Origin: Neocallimastix lanati (nom. inval.)
Taxonomy: Eukaryota; Neocallimastigomycota; Neocallimastigomycetes; Neocallimastigales; Neocallimastigaceae
Assembly: GCA_016946835.1 (NCBI GenBank)
Contig: JACVTC010000023.1
Coordinates: 597,001-661,000, forward strand
Reading direction: 5' to 3'
DNA: 64,000 bases
In this document: positions 38,316 to 48,722 of the stretch, in pieces
Layout of the letters: the number at the start of each line of letters is the position of its first letter
Position numbering within the stretch: the stretch's first letter is position 1
Program-made: the position numbers and the translations under genes
The notes under the pieces: model-generated
Seen by the model: only the letters and a program-made list of their open reading frames with translations
Databases searched by the model: none
What the model was told of the DNA's origin: nothing

Positions 38316-38554
38316 AAAATAGAAATTAATTTAAATACAAAGAAAATAAAAAAAGTAAATTATTTTCAACTGCCTTCTAGTATCAGTCTTTACCATATTT
38401 ACAAAACAATAAAAAAATATATTTATTATTTTTCTCTTTTTTTTATTTTCACCTTTTTTGCTAAAAAAAAAAAAAAATTATTTTTATATATTAAAATTAA
38501 TATAATTTTCCATATATTTAATTAAATTTTAAATTAGAAATTATTTTAGAATAC

Positions 38555-38591
<37 letters not shown>

Positions 38592-39037
38592 AGGTATAAT
38601 ATTATATTAAATAAAAAAGAAAAAAGAAAAAAAGAATAATTATATATGAATAGAATAAAATTAAGGTGCATATATAAAGAAGAAAATTTTTCTTCAAATT
38701 AAAAAATTGAAACTGAAACTTAAACAAAAATATAAATAAACAAAAAAATAAAAACAAAAATAATATTTTCAAATAATATATCGAAAAACAAAAAATATAT
38801 ATGTTAATATAAAAATAGTAATTAAATATAGTAATATATAATTAACATTATTAAATAATAATTAAAAAAAAAATTTTTTTTTTTATATTTTTGAAATTTA
38901 TTTTTATTAATAATATATATTTGTTGCTTAATTTGAAATTTAGACTAAAAAAAAAAAAGTAAAATAAAATAAAAATAAAATAAAAATATTAATAATAAGA
39001 AACAATTAGAAATAATAAGAAATAATAAGAAAAAAAA
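38225..39037. promoter_or_regulatory. Shared upstream region of the ankyrin gene, copy A
   Basis: About 810 bases upstream of the ATG, nearly identical to 44747-45550 apart from A/T run lengths. Conserved stretches include GGTGCATATATAAAGAAGAA at about 38663-38682 (45125-45144 in copy B), which has a TATATAAAG box-like core, and a second copy of the 45-base ACTGCCTT motif at 38367-38411. The TATA-like site lies about 360 bases from the ATG, leaving a long A-rich leader. Promoter function is an inference from its conservation and sequence. Confidence 0.4.
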
Positions 39038-40366
39038 ATGAGTAGAGAAGAATTAGAATTAGAAATTTTAAACTATTTAAAAAATAATGATGACAAATGT
39101 ATAAATTGTATTGATAATAATAGAAAATTTATACAAGAATATTACAATGAATTTGATAATTCTTTAGCTGTGAAAAATTTTGTTAATAAATTAAATGATG
39201 TTTTAATGAATTTAACAAAATTTGAATTGGTGAATAAAGTATTAAGTCATCCTGCCTTTAAGGATATTTATAAGGAATTCAGAGGAAGTGATATTTTAAT
39301 CCGAGCTTGTAAAGATGCCAAGAATAAAAAATTAGTGGAATGGCTTCTCACTGAAGATATTGATCTTTACCTTCAAGATAGTGAAGGAAAAACGGCTTTA
39401 ATGCATGCCTCTGAACATTATCAATTACTATTTGCTGTTGAAAAACTTATTAAAGGTAGTGGTGATCATATTCATGTCACGGATAATAATGGAAATACTG
39501 CATTATTTTATGGTAATAGGGATGCCCTAACCAAAATGCTTAAAGCAAACTTTGATATAAATCACATTAATAATGATAATGAAAATATCTTTCTTTATTT
39601 CTGTAAAGCAGATAAATTTAAGTCATTTGATCTTCTCTTAAAATTAGATATTGATTTTAATCTTGTGAATAATGTAGGAAAAACAGGAGCGATGTATTTA
39701 GTGGAACACAACAGGTTTTTACAATTGAAGGAACTTATTACTAAAAAGCACATTGATGTGAATTACAAAAATAAATTTGGAGACACATTAGTATCCATTT
39801 TCATCAAAAATTATTACAAAAATTATAGTAATTATATTGGTAACTTTGTTAGTGAAGTCAACTATTTACAATATAAAAATGCCGCTTTCACTTTACAAGA
39901 ATTAGTCAGGGCAGGTTGTGATTTCAATGTCATCATAGATGATGATGGCAATACCCCCATTATTTTCTTCTTATTAACAGAAGATTATGTCAATGCTCAT
40001 TATATTCTTAGTAACTGTGAAATTGATGTTTCAGTTACCAATAGGTTTGATATTAGTGCCTCTTTACTTTCCGAATTTATCAATAAAAGTGTCTTTGATC
40101 GTTTACAATATCATAAAAAAAGAAATAGAAAAAAGTTTTCTTATGATACTTTAGTAAATTTAATTAGAAAAAACAAAACATTTGATTCAAAATACGGAGA
40201 TAGTAATAATGTAAGTATGAATAAACAATACAGGTATTTCCCATCCCCCAACACACCATCTATTCAGCAATGGTTTTTAGAATTTTTATATCCTAAAATT
40301 GGTGCTGAATACTATTATGTTTCTACTTTCAGAGCTACTCAATTATACAATTATGCAATTAGTTAA
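39038..40366 (+). CDS. Ankyrin-repeat-type protein, copy A (442 residues)
   Basis: A single exon; ATG 39038 follows AAGAAAAAAAA, and the same start is kept in copy B. The N-terminal 90 residues are helical with no known domain (LEILNYLKNNDDKCI, KLNDVLMNLTKFEL). Ankyrin-like units follow from about 80: KNKKLVEWLLTEDIDLYLQD, SEGKTALMHASEHYQL, NNGNTALFYGNRDALTKMLK, NIFLYFCKADKFKSFDLLLK, GKTGAMYLVEHNRFLQLKEL and DDGNTPIIFFLLTEDYVNAH. A basic C-terminal tail (KKRNRKKF) and a conserved aromatic end (PSPNTPSIQQWFLEFLYP, then TFRATQLYNYAIS) close the protein. Ankyrin repeats bind proteins; no target is suggested. Large ankyrin families are typical of anaerobic fungi. It differs from copy B at 20 of 442 residues. 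Confidence 0.85.
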   Translation: MSREELELEILNYLKNNDDKCINCIDNNRKFIQEYYNEFDNSLAVKNFVNKLNDVLMNLTKFELVNKVLSHPAFKDIYKEFRGSDILIRACKDAKNKKLVEWLLTEDIDLYLQDSEGKTALMHASEHYQLLFAVEKLIKGSGDHIHVTDNNGNTALFYGNRDALTKMLKANFDINHINNDNENIFLYFCKADKFKSFDLLLKLDIDFNLVNNVGKTGAMYLVEHNRFLQLKELITKKHIDVNYKNKFGDTLVSIFIKNYYKNYSNYIGNFVSEVNYLQYKNAAFTLQELVRAGCDFNVIIDDDGNTPIIFFLLTEDYVNAHYILSNCEIDVSVTNRFDISASLLSEFINKSVFDRLQYHKKRNRKKFSYDTLVNLIRKNKTFDSKYGDSNNVSMNKQYRYFPSPNTPSIQQWFLEFLYPKIGAEYYYVSTFRATQLYNYAIS

Positions 40367-40384
40367 AATTAATAGTATAAAATA

Positions 40385-40775
40385 TATACTTTAAAAAAAA
40401 TAAAAATATTAAAAAATAAAAAAAAATATTAAAAAATAAAAAAAATATTAAAAATAAAAAATATTAAAAAATAAAAATATATTAAAAAATAAAAAAATAT
40501 TAAAAATAAAAAAATATTAAAAATAAAAAAAATATTAAAAATAAAAAAAATGTTAAAAAATAAAAAATGTTAAAAAATAAAAAATGTTAAAAAATAAAAA
40601 TATTAAAAAACAAAAATGTAGAAAAATAGAAAAATAGAAAAATATTAAAAATAAAAGTATTAAAAAGATAAAAATGTTAAAAAATAAAAAATATTAAAAG
40701 TAAAAGTACTGAATTACTGAATAAATAAAATAAAAATATTAAAAGTAAAAATATTAAAAAAAAATAAATAAATAA
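40385..40775. repeat. Degenerate array of an ~13-16-base A-rich unit
   Basis: Downstream of the ankyrin gene are some twenty irregular copies of TATTAAAAAATAAAAA with TGTTAAAAAATAAAAA variants. Copy B has the same array at 46905-47200 with a different number of units, followed in both by T and A runs (40785-40822 and 40950-40996 in copy A). Confidence 0.9.
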
Positions 40776-40949
40776 AAAAAGTTTTTTTTTTTTTTTTTTC
40801 CTTTTTTTTTTTTTTTTTTTTAATTTTTTTTTTTATTTAAATAATTTTACTAACACAATAGTACAAAAGTAAACTATAATGGAAATCAAAAAAAAATTAA
40901 TATAGAATAATAAAAAAAAATAAAAATAAAAAATAAAAATAAACAATAT

Positions 40950-40999
<50 letters not shown>

Positions 41000-41434
41000 T
41001 AAAAAATAGTTGTAGTTTTATTATCTACAAAAAGAAGAATAATCAAATTCATTGTTTAACTTTATGAAAAGTTGAGAAGATTTATTGGGCTGTAGGAGCT
41101 TGTTGCCAACTAATCTTTTACTTTTAGACCACACCAAGCGACATTCTTAATCTTTTTTTAACCTAAAAATTATAAAAATAAATAAATTATGATATAGTAT
41201 TATATAATAATTTTTATTTATATAATATGATAAAAATATTTTTATATTTTTTAATAAAATAAAAATTATAATACTTTATATTTTATTAGTAAATAAAGTC
41301 AAAAAAAACTTTTTGTTATTTATATTTTTAAAAATATATAATTATTTTTTTTGTTTTATTTAAATTTATATTTATATTTATATTTATATATATATTTTTA
41401 ATTTAATTAATTTTTAAATACAATATATATCTTT

Positions 41435-41491
<57 letters not shown>

Positions 41492-41596
41492 ATTAAAAAA
41501 AAATATATATATATTTATATTAATTAAAAAATAATGAAAAATAATAATAATAATAATAATAATAATTAATGATTATGTTTTTTTTTTTTTTTTTTA

Positions 41597-41922
41597 AGGA
41601 CTAGGATTAACGAGAGGTAAGTAAGGATAAGTAAGGCCTCCGGTTTCCTCCTTAAATGTATTGGATTTTCTTTGAATTTTTTTTGCCATACCGTCTTGAC
41701 GAAGATCTCTATTTCAAAGCAAGGCTAATATGAAAAGATCTTTCCTAATACGTCCATTTTTATACGACAGACTTCTATTCAGTGATCCTCTCTTAAACCG
41801 TCAACGAGGGAGGAACAACTACATTAATTCTCTCACAGATCAAGTGCTCTCTCTACTAGCAACTATATAGTCCAATAACAAGAATATTTATTATAGCGAG
41901 CGAACATCTAACTTTATTTATA
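41597..41922 (+). mobile_element. GC-richer relic in duplicated block, copy A
   Basis: An island of near-normal composition starting AGGACTAGGATTAACGAGAG. A 46-codon frame opens at ATG 41730 (start MKRSFLIRPFLYDRLLFSD, then NRQRGRNNYINSLTDQVLSL). Another less AT-rich piece lies at about 41040-41150, with an open frame GCRSLLPTNLLLLDHTKRHS. Together they look like pieces of an old mobile element, but no diagnostic motif is present, so the class is not known. A near-identical island lies at 47998-48342. Confidence 0.35.
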
Positions 41923-43213
41923 AGGAAAAAAAAAATAAAAAAAATAAAAAAAAAAATAATAAAATAAAATAAAATAAAAATCTTTTATGTAATTATTAAT
42001 AATTATGTAGAAAAAATACATATATATATAAATGTTAAAAGAATTTTATAATATAATCCCTTATTAAAAATATATATATACTTGTATATATTATTTATTT
42101 ATTTATTTGAATAGATGAATGAATTCAAAAATCAAAAATTAAAAAATAAATTTATGTATTATACATAATTTTATCATTATCACATTTATTTTAAAATCAC
42201 GTTTCATTTCATTTTCATTTTCTTTTTTTTTTTTTTTTTAAAGATGGTTACTCTTCAAAACAAGAAAAAAAAAATTATATTGATATAGATATAGATATAT
42301 AGAAATATATAGTAAGGATTAAATTAATCAAAAGATTAACAAACTAATAAAATAAAATACATTGAATAAAAAAAAAAAATGAAATGAATAAACTAAAAAA
42401 TATATATATATTATTTAACACATGTAATAATATGAATGAATAACTGAACTAAACGTCTTCTGAACAATATATTCAATAACTTAAGATAAAATATTAAATA
42501 ATAATAAATATAATAATGAATTAAAAAATAAAACTAAATAAAATAATAATAATATATATATGTATAATGGATTGCTCTAAAGTAGCTCAAATATCAATAA
42601 AAAAAAATATAAAATCAATTCAATTTATTTTTTTTTTTTTTTTTTTGAATAAGAAGAAGAAGGCAAACAACGTCATCATTTCTCGGAAAAAATATATTTA
42701 TTTAAAAATCAAAATATTCATATTTATTGTTATTGAATAAAACAAAAAAAAAAAAAAAGTTTTTATATACATTGTACATATAACTTTAATAAATATACAA
42801 AAATACATAATATAATTTAATAATTGATATTTATTTCAATGAATTATATATATATATTTATTTATTTATTTATTATATTTATTTTTTAAACACTATCAAA
42901 AAAGGAAAAAATGAAAATAAAAAAATAAAGTGAATTTTTTTTAATACAAAAAAAATCCTCCATGAACTCTTTATATAAAAAAAAAATTAAAAAATTAAAA
43001 ATTAAAAAAAAAATAAATTTTATTAATTACTAATAGAATTTATTTATTTTAAAATATTTAATTAAAATAAAAAATAAAGAGCTGCCATATAATATGTGAT
43101 ATATTCAAAATTCTAAATAAAATAAAAATAAAATAGATTTATTATATCTTAAAATAACATATCTATAAATATATTTATATATTTATATATATATTTTTTA
43201 AATTTATATCCTT

Positions 43214-43254
43214 AAATTGATTTGTGTAAACTTTTAGGTTACACAGATCAATTT
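43214..43254. repeat. Imperfect inverted repeat (hairpin), TTTTAG loop
   Basis: The left arm AAATTGATTTGTGTAAAC (43214-43231) pairs with the right arm GTTACACAGATCAATTT (43238-43254) with one deletion and one mismatch. A further TTTACACAAAC follows at once (43252-43262), repeating the arm's end. It stands out as a low-AT structure in AT-rich DNA. Confidence 0.8.
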
Positions 43255-43539
43255 ACACAAACTGTTTCAAAAAAAAAAGTTTATTAAATAGGTAATTATA
43301 AATTAAATATTCATTAATAATTTATAATAAAAGAAAATTATATATTATTTTATTTTATATTAGATATTATTAGATATTATTTAAATATTAAATATTATTA
43401 TTTTAATGTTTATATAATTAATATTTAAATATTATTATTATTAAAAATATTATTTAAATATTATTTTTATTAAAAAAATTATTATTTAAATATTATTATT
43501 ATTATAAATATTATTTAATTATTATTTTATTTAAATATT

Positions 43540-43752
43540 AAAATATTATTATTTAAATATTAAATATTATTGTTTAAATATTAAATATTATTGTTTAAAT
43601 ATTAAATATTATTATTTAAATATTAAATATTATTGTTTAAATATTAAATATTATTATTTAAATATTAAATATTATTGTTTAAATATTAAATATTATTGTT
43701 TAAATATTAAATATTATTGTTTAAATATTAAATATTATTGTTTAAATATTAT
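43540..43752. repeat. Tandem 21-base minisatellite
   Basis: About ten copies of TTTAAATATTAAATATTATTG, some with A in place of the last G. The preceding 43360-43540 has looser related units. Confidence 0.95.
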
Positions 43753-43899
43753 TATTATTTAAGTTTATGTGGAATGTGATAATCAAATACAAATTTATTC
43801 TCCCACTTTTTTTTTTTTTTTTTTTTAATTCTCTTTTTTATATTAATTCATTTCTAATTATTCTTTTCATTATTTTTCTTTTTTCCTTTATTTCTTTTT

Positions 43900-44121
43900 T
43901 TTTAAGTTTTTTTTTTTTTTTCATTCTATTTTTCTTCTTTCTTTATATTTTTTATATTATTTATATTATTTATACATATTTTGTTTTAAATATGATAAAG
44001 GCTTAATACTGGAAGGCAGTTCTAACAAAGCATAATAAAATAAGATATTTATATAATTAATTACATTCATAACCAATATATCCGCAATATAGCTAATCAT
44101 CTAAATTATTGAACAATAAAT
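43900..44121 (-). repeat. Inverted copy of the LTR end and its 3' flank
   Basis: The stretch 43982-44118 is the reverse complement of the LTR region near 38082-38224 (and 44593-44746), with matches such as GGCAGTTCTAACAAAGC and CCGCAATATAGCTAA. The match continues leftward past the LTR end into the A-rich flank (to about 43900), so it is part of an inverted segmental copy and not a lone LTR insertion. It is diverged (roughly 10 percent by eye). Confidence 0.75.
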
Positions 44122-44355
44122 AAAATAATAAATAATAAATAATAAATAATAAATAATAAATAATAAATAATAAATAATAAATAATAAATAATAAATAATA
44201 AATAATAAATAATAAATAATAAATAATAAATAATAAATAATAAATAATAAATAATAAATAATAAATAATAAATAATAAATAATAAATAATTAAATTATAA
44301 ATAATAAATAATTAAATAATAATAAATAATAAATAATAATAAATAATAAATAATA
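44122..44355. repeat. (AATAATA)n heptanucleotide array
   Basis: More than thirty copies of AATAAAT/AATAATA, expanded from the TTATTTA tract that the LTR contains at the same place. The same heptamer is expanded at 63521-63882. Confidence 0.95.
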
Positions 44356-44500
44356 AACTTTTTCTCATAATATTTAGAATATTCTAATGTACTAATCTAT
44401 ATTAAAAAATAAATAAAATAAATCCAATATTAAAAAAATTAATTAAAAATAATATTTCATGTTAAAAAAAAAAAAAATAATTATAAATTACTACCTTTAT

Positions 44501-44746
44501 TGTTAAACTGTATTTATTATTTAATATTTATTATATATTATATATTATTTATTAATAAATACTTTTTTTTATTATACCATTAATTTATTATTTATTATTT
44601 ATATATTGTTCAATAATTTAGTTGGTTAGCTGTATTGCGGATTATATTAGTTATGAATGCAATTAATTATATAAATATCTAATTTTATTTTAGTATGTTT
44701 TGTTAGAACTGCCTTCGAGTATTTAGTCTTTATCATATTTACAACA
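44501..44746 (+). mobile_element. Candidate LTR, copy B
   Basis: TGTTAAACTG at 44501 to ACAACA at 44746 (246 bases), matching 37951-38224 with fewer TATTATA units. It shares its 3' flank with copy A, so it was copied with the block and did not insert separately. No target-site duplication is visible. Confidence 0.45.
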
Positions 44747-44775
44747 AAATATACATATAAATAATATAAAAAATA

Positions 44776-44807
<32 letters not shown>

Positions 44808-45550
44808 AAAATAGAAATTAATTTAAATACAAAGAAAATAAAAAAAGTAAATTATTTTCAACTGCCTTCTAGTATCAAGTCTTTACCATATTTACAAAAC
44901 AATAAAAAAATATATATATTATTTTTCTCTTTTTTTTTTTTTTTCACCTTTTTTGCTAAAAAAAAAAAAAAAATTATTTTTATATATTAAAATTAATATA
45001 ATTTTCTATATATTTAATTAAATTTTAAATTAAAAAAATTTTTTTTTTCAAAGTATAATATTATATTAAATAAAAAAGAAAAAAGAAAAAAAGAATAATT
45101 ATATATGAATAGAACTAAAATTAAGGTGCATATATAAAGAAGAAAATTTTTCTTCAAATTAAAAAATTGAAACTGAAACTTAAACAAAAATATAAATAAA
45201 CAAAAAAATAAAAACAAAAATAATATTTTCAAATAATATATCGAAAAACAAAAAATATATATGTTAATATAAAAATAGTAATTAAATATAGTAATATATA
45301 ATTAACATTATTAAATAATAATTAAAAAAAATTTTTTTTTATATTTTTGAAATTTATTTTTATTAATAATATATATTTGTTGCTTAATTTTAAATTTAGA
45401 TTAAAAAAAAAAAAAAAGTAAAGTAAAATAAAATAAAATAAAAAAAAATAAAATAAAATAAAATAAAATAAAATAAAAACAATTAAAATAAAATAAAAAT
45501 ATTAATAATAAGAAACAATTAGAAATAATAAGAAATAATAAGAAAAAAAA

Positions 45551-46879
45551 ATGAGTAGAGAAGAATTAGAATTAGAAATTTTAAACTATTTAAAAAAAAA
45601 TGATGACAAATGTATAAAGTGTATTGATAATAATAGAAAATTTATACAAGAATATTATAATGAATTTGATAATTCTTTAGCTGTAAAAAATTTTGTTAAT
45701 AAATTAAATGATGTTTTAATGAATTTAACAAAATTTGAATTGGTGAAAAAAGTATTAAGTCATCCTGCCTTTAAGGATATTTATAAGGAATTCAGAGGAA
45801 GTGATATTTTAATCCGAGCTTGTAAAGATGCCAAGAATAAAAAATTAGTGGAATGGCTACTCACTGAAGATATTGATCTTTACCTTCAAGATAGTGAAGG
45901 AAAAACGGCTTTAATGCATGCCTCTGAACATTATCAATTACTATTTGCTGTTGAAAAACTTATTAAAGGTAGTGGTGATCATATTCATGTCACGGATAAT
46001 AATGGAAATACTGCATTATTTTATGGTAATAGGGATGCCCTAACCAAAATGCTTAAAGCAAACTTTGATATAAATCACATTAATAATGATAATGAAAATA
46101 TCTTTCTTTATTTCTGTAAAGCAGATAAATTTAAGTCATTTGATCTTATCATAAAATTAGATATTAATTTTAATCTTGTGAATAATGTAGGAAAAACAGG
46201 AGCGATGTATTTAGTGGAACACAACAGATTTTTACAATTGAAGGAACTTATTACCAAAAAGCAAATTGATGTGAATTACAAAAATAAATTTGGAGACACA
46301 TTAGTATCCGTTTTCATCAAAAATTATTACAAAAATTATAGTAATTATATTGGTAACTTTGTTAGTGAAGTCAACTATTTACAATATAAAAATGCCGCTT
46401 TCACTTTACAAGAATTAGTCAGGGCAGGTTGTGATTTCAATGTCATCATAGATGATGATGGTAATACCCCCATTATTTTCTTCTTATTAACAGAAGATTA
46501 TGTCAGTGCTCATTATATTCTTAGTAACTGTGAAATTGACGTTTCAGTTACCAATAGGTTTGATATTAGTGCCTCTTTACTTTCCGAATTTATCAATAAA
46601 AATGTCTTTGAACGTTTACAATATCATAAAAAAAGATATAGAAAAAAGTTTTCTTATGACACTTTAATGAATTTAATTAGAAATAACAGAACGTTTGATT
46701 CAACATACGGAAATAATAATAATGTAAGTATGAATAAACAATACAGGTATTTCCCATCCCCCAACACACCATCTATTCAGCAATGGTTTTTAGAATTTTT
46801 ATATCCTAACATTGGTGCTGAATACTATTATGTTTCTACTTTCAGAGCTACTCAATCATACAATTATGCAATTAGTTAA
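45551..46879 (+). CDS. Ankyrin-repeat-type protein, copy B (442 residues)
   Basis: A single exon with the same length, start and stop as copy A, and the same order of ankyrin-like units. It differs from copy A at 20 residues: K for N at 16 and 23, LL to II near 214, and a cluster of nine changes between about 353 and 398 (SVFDRLQYH to NVFERLQYH, KKRNRKKF to KKRYRKKF, LIRKNKTFDSKYGDS to LIRNNRTFDSTYGNN). I counted only about ten silent changes by eye. Both copies keep an intact frame despite frequent indels in the flanks, so both are probably functional. Partners and role are unknown. Confidence 0.85.
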   Translation: MSREELELEILNYLKKNDDKCIKCIDNNRKFIQEYYNEFDNSLAVKNFVNKLNDVLMNLTKFELVKKVLSHPAFKDIYKEFRGSDILIRACKDAKNKKLVEWLLTEDIDLYLQDSEGKTALMHASEHYQLLFAVEKLIKGSGDHIHVTDNNGNTALFYGNRDALTKMLKANFDINHINNDNENIFLYFCKADKFKSFDLIIKLDINFNLVNNVGKTGAMYLVEHNRFLQLKELITKKQIDVNYKNKFGDTLVSVFIKNYYKNYSNYIGNFVSEVNYLQYKNAAFTLQELVRAGCDFNVIIDDDGNTPIIFFLLTEDYVSAHYILSNCEIDVSVTNRFDISASLLSEFINKNVFERLQYHKKRYRKKFSYDTLMNLIRNNRTFDSTYGNNNNVSMNKQYRYFPSPNTPSIQQWFLEFLYPNIGAEYYYVSTFRATQSYNYAIS

Positions 46880-47215
46880 AATTAATAGTATAAAATATAT
46901 ACTTAAAAAAAAAAATAAAAATATTAAAAAATAAAAAAAAAAGTATTAAAAAATAAAAAAAAAAAAAAAATAATAAAAATAAAAAAATATTAAAAAATAA
47001 AAAAAATGTTAAAAAATAAAAAAAAAAATATTAAAAAATAAAAAATGTTTAAAATAAAAAAATGTTAATAAAAAATGTTAAAAAATAAAAAATGTTAAAA
47101 AATGAAAATATTGAATAAATAAAAATATTAAAAGTAAAAATATTGAATAAATAAAATAAAAATATTAAAAGTAAAAATATTAAAAAAAAAAAAAAATAAA
47201 AATAAAAATAAAAAA

Positions 47216-47248
<33 letters not shown>

Positions 47249-47280
47249 CCTATTTCCTTAAAAATATTAAAAAATATATG

Positions 47281-47311
<31 letters not shown>

Positions 47312-47353
47312 TTTTTTTTTTTTAATTTTTTTTTTAAATTTTTTTTATTTAAA

Positions 47354-47396
<43 letters not shown>

Positions 47397-47861
47397 AAAA
47401 AATAGTTGTAGTTTTAATTATCTACAAAAAGAAGAATAATCAAATTTATTGTTTAACTTTATGGAAAAGTTGAAAAGATCTATTGGGCTGTAGAAGCTTG
47501 TTGTTAACTAATCTTTTTACTTTTAGACCACCACAAGCAACATTCTTTATCTTTTTTTTTTTTTTTTTTTTTTAGTCTAAAAATCATAAAAATAAATGAA
47601 TTTTATGATATTAGTATTATATAATAATTTTTTATTTATATAATAAGATAAAAAATATTATTTTTATATATTATAATTTTTATTTTATTAAAAAATATAA
47701 AAATATTTTTATCATCATATTTTTATATTTTATTAATTAATAAAGTCAAAAAAAAACTTTTTGTTAATTATAATTTTAAAAATATAAAATTATTTTTTTG
47801 TTTTATTTAAATTTATATTTATATTTGTATTTTTAATTTAATTAATTTTTAAATATATATC

Positions 47862-47899
<38 letters not shown>

Positions 47900-47997
47900 T
47901 AAAAAAAATTTATATATATATTTATATTAATTAAAAAATAATGAAAAATAATAATAATAATAATAATTAATGATAATGTTTTTTTTTTTTTTTTTTA

Positions 47998-48342
47998 AGG
48001 ACTAGGATTAACGAGAGGTAAGTAAGAATAAGTAAAGCCTCCGGTTTCCTCCTTAAATATATTAGACTTTTCTTTAAATTTTTTTTTTTTTTTTTTGCCA
48101 TACCGTCTTGACGAAGACCTCTATTTCAAAGCAAGGCTAATATGAAAAGATTTTCCCTAATACGTCCGTTTTTATACGACGGGTTTCTTTTCAGTGATCC
48201 GATCCTCTCTTGAACCGTCAACGAGGGAGGAACAACTACATTAATTCTCTCACAGATCAAGTGCTCTCTGTACTAGCAACTATATAGTCCAGTAACAAGA
48301 ATATTTATTATAGCGAGCGAACATCTAACTTTATTTATAAGG
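47998..48342 (+). mobile_element. GC-richer relic in duplicated block, copy B
   Basis: Matches 41597-41922. The 46-codon frame seen in copy A (from ATG at about 48139) is here disrupted by a small insertion (CAGTGATCCGATCCTCTC against CAGTGATCCTCTC) that brings an early stop. An adjoining T run is expanded at about 48078-48097. It is decaying sequence of probable mobile-element origin, class unknown. Confidence 0.35.
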
Positions 48343-48499
48343 AAAAAAAAAAAAATAAAAAATAAAAAATAGTAAAATAAAATAAAATAAAAATCTTTTA
48401 TATAATTATTAATAATAATGTAGAAAAAATATATATATATAAATGCTAAAAGAATTTTTTAGAATAATCCCTCATTAAAAATATATATATACTTGTATA

Positions 48500-48624
<125 letters not shown>

Positions 48625-48722
48625 AATAGATGAATGAATTCAAAAATTAAAAAATAAATTTATGTACTATACATAATTTTATCATTATCACATTATTTTA
48701 ATATCACGTTTCATTTCATTTT

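Larger units (their letters stand above)
37951..42215 (+). repeat. Duplicated block, copy A (~4.27 kb)
   Basis: The stretch 37951-42215 repeats at 44501-48722 in the same orientation, offset about 6.51-6.55 kb. It holds the LTR, about 800 bases of shared upstream DNA, an ankyrin-type gene, a degenerate (TATTAAAAAATAAAAA)n array and a retroelement relic. Both copies start at TGTTAAACTG and end at GTTTCATTTCATTTT. Differences are mostly microsatellite lengths. Confidence 0.92.
42216..43899. other. Spacer between duplicated blocks, with hairpin and 21-base array
   Basis: No gene. It includes an imperfect 17-18-base inverted repeat at 43214-43254 and a minisatellite at 43540-43752, both listed separately, and many A/T runs. 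The frame at 43767-44006 is a T-run artefact. Confidence 0.8.

Noticed and set aside
43767-44006. 79-codon Phe/Leu-rich forward frame
   Set aside because: T-run artefact covering part of the inverted LTR flank.
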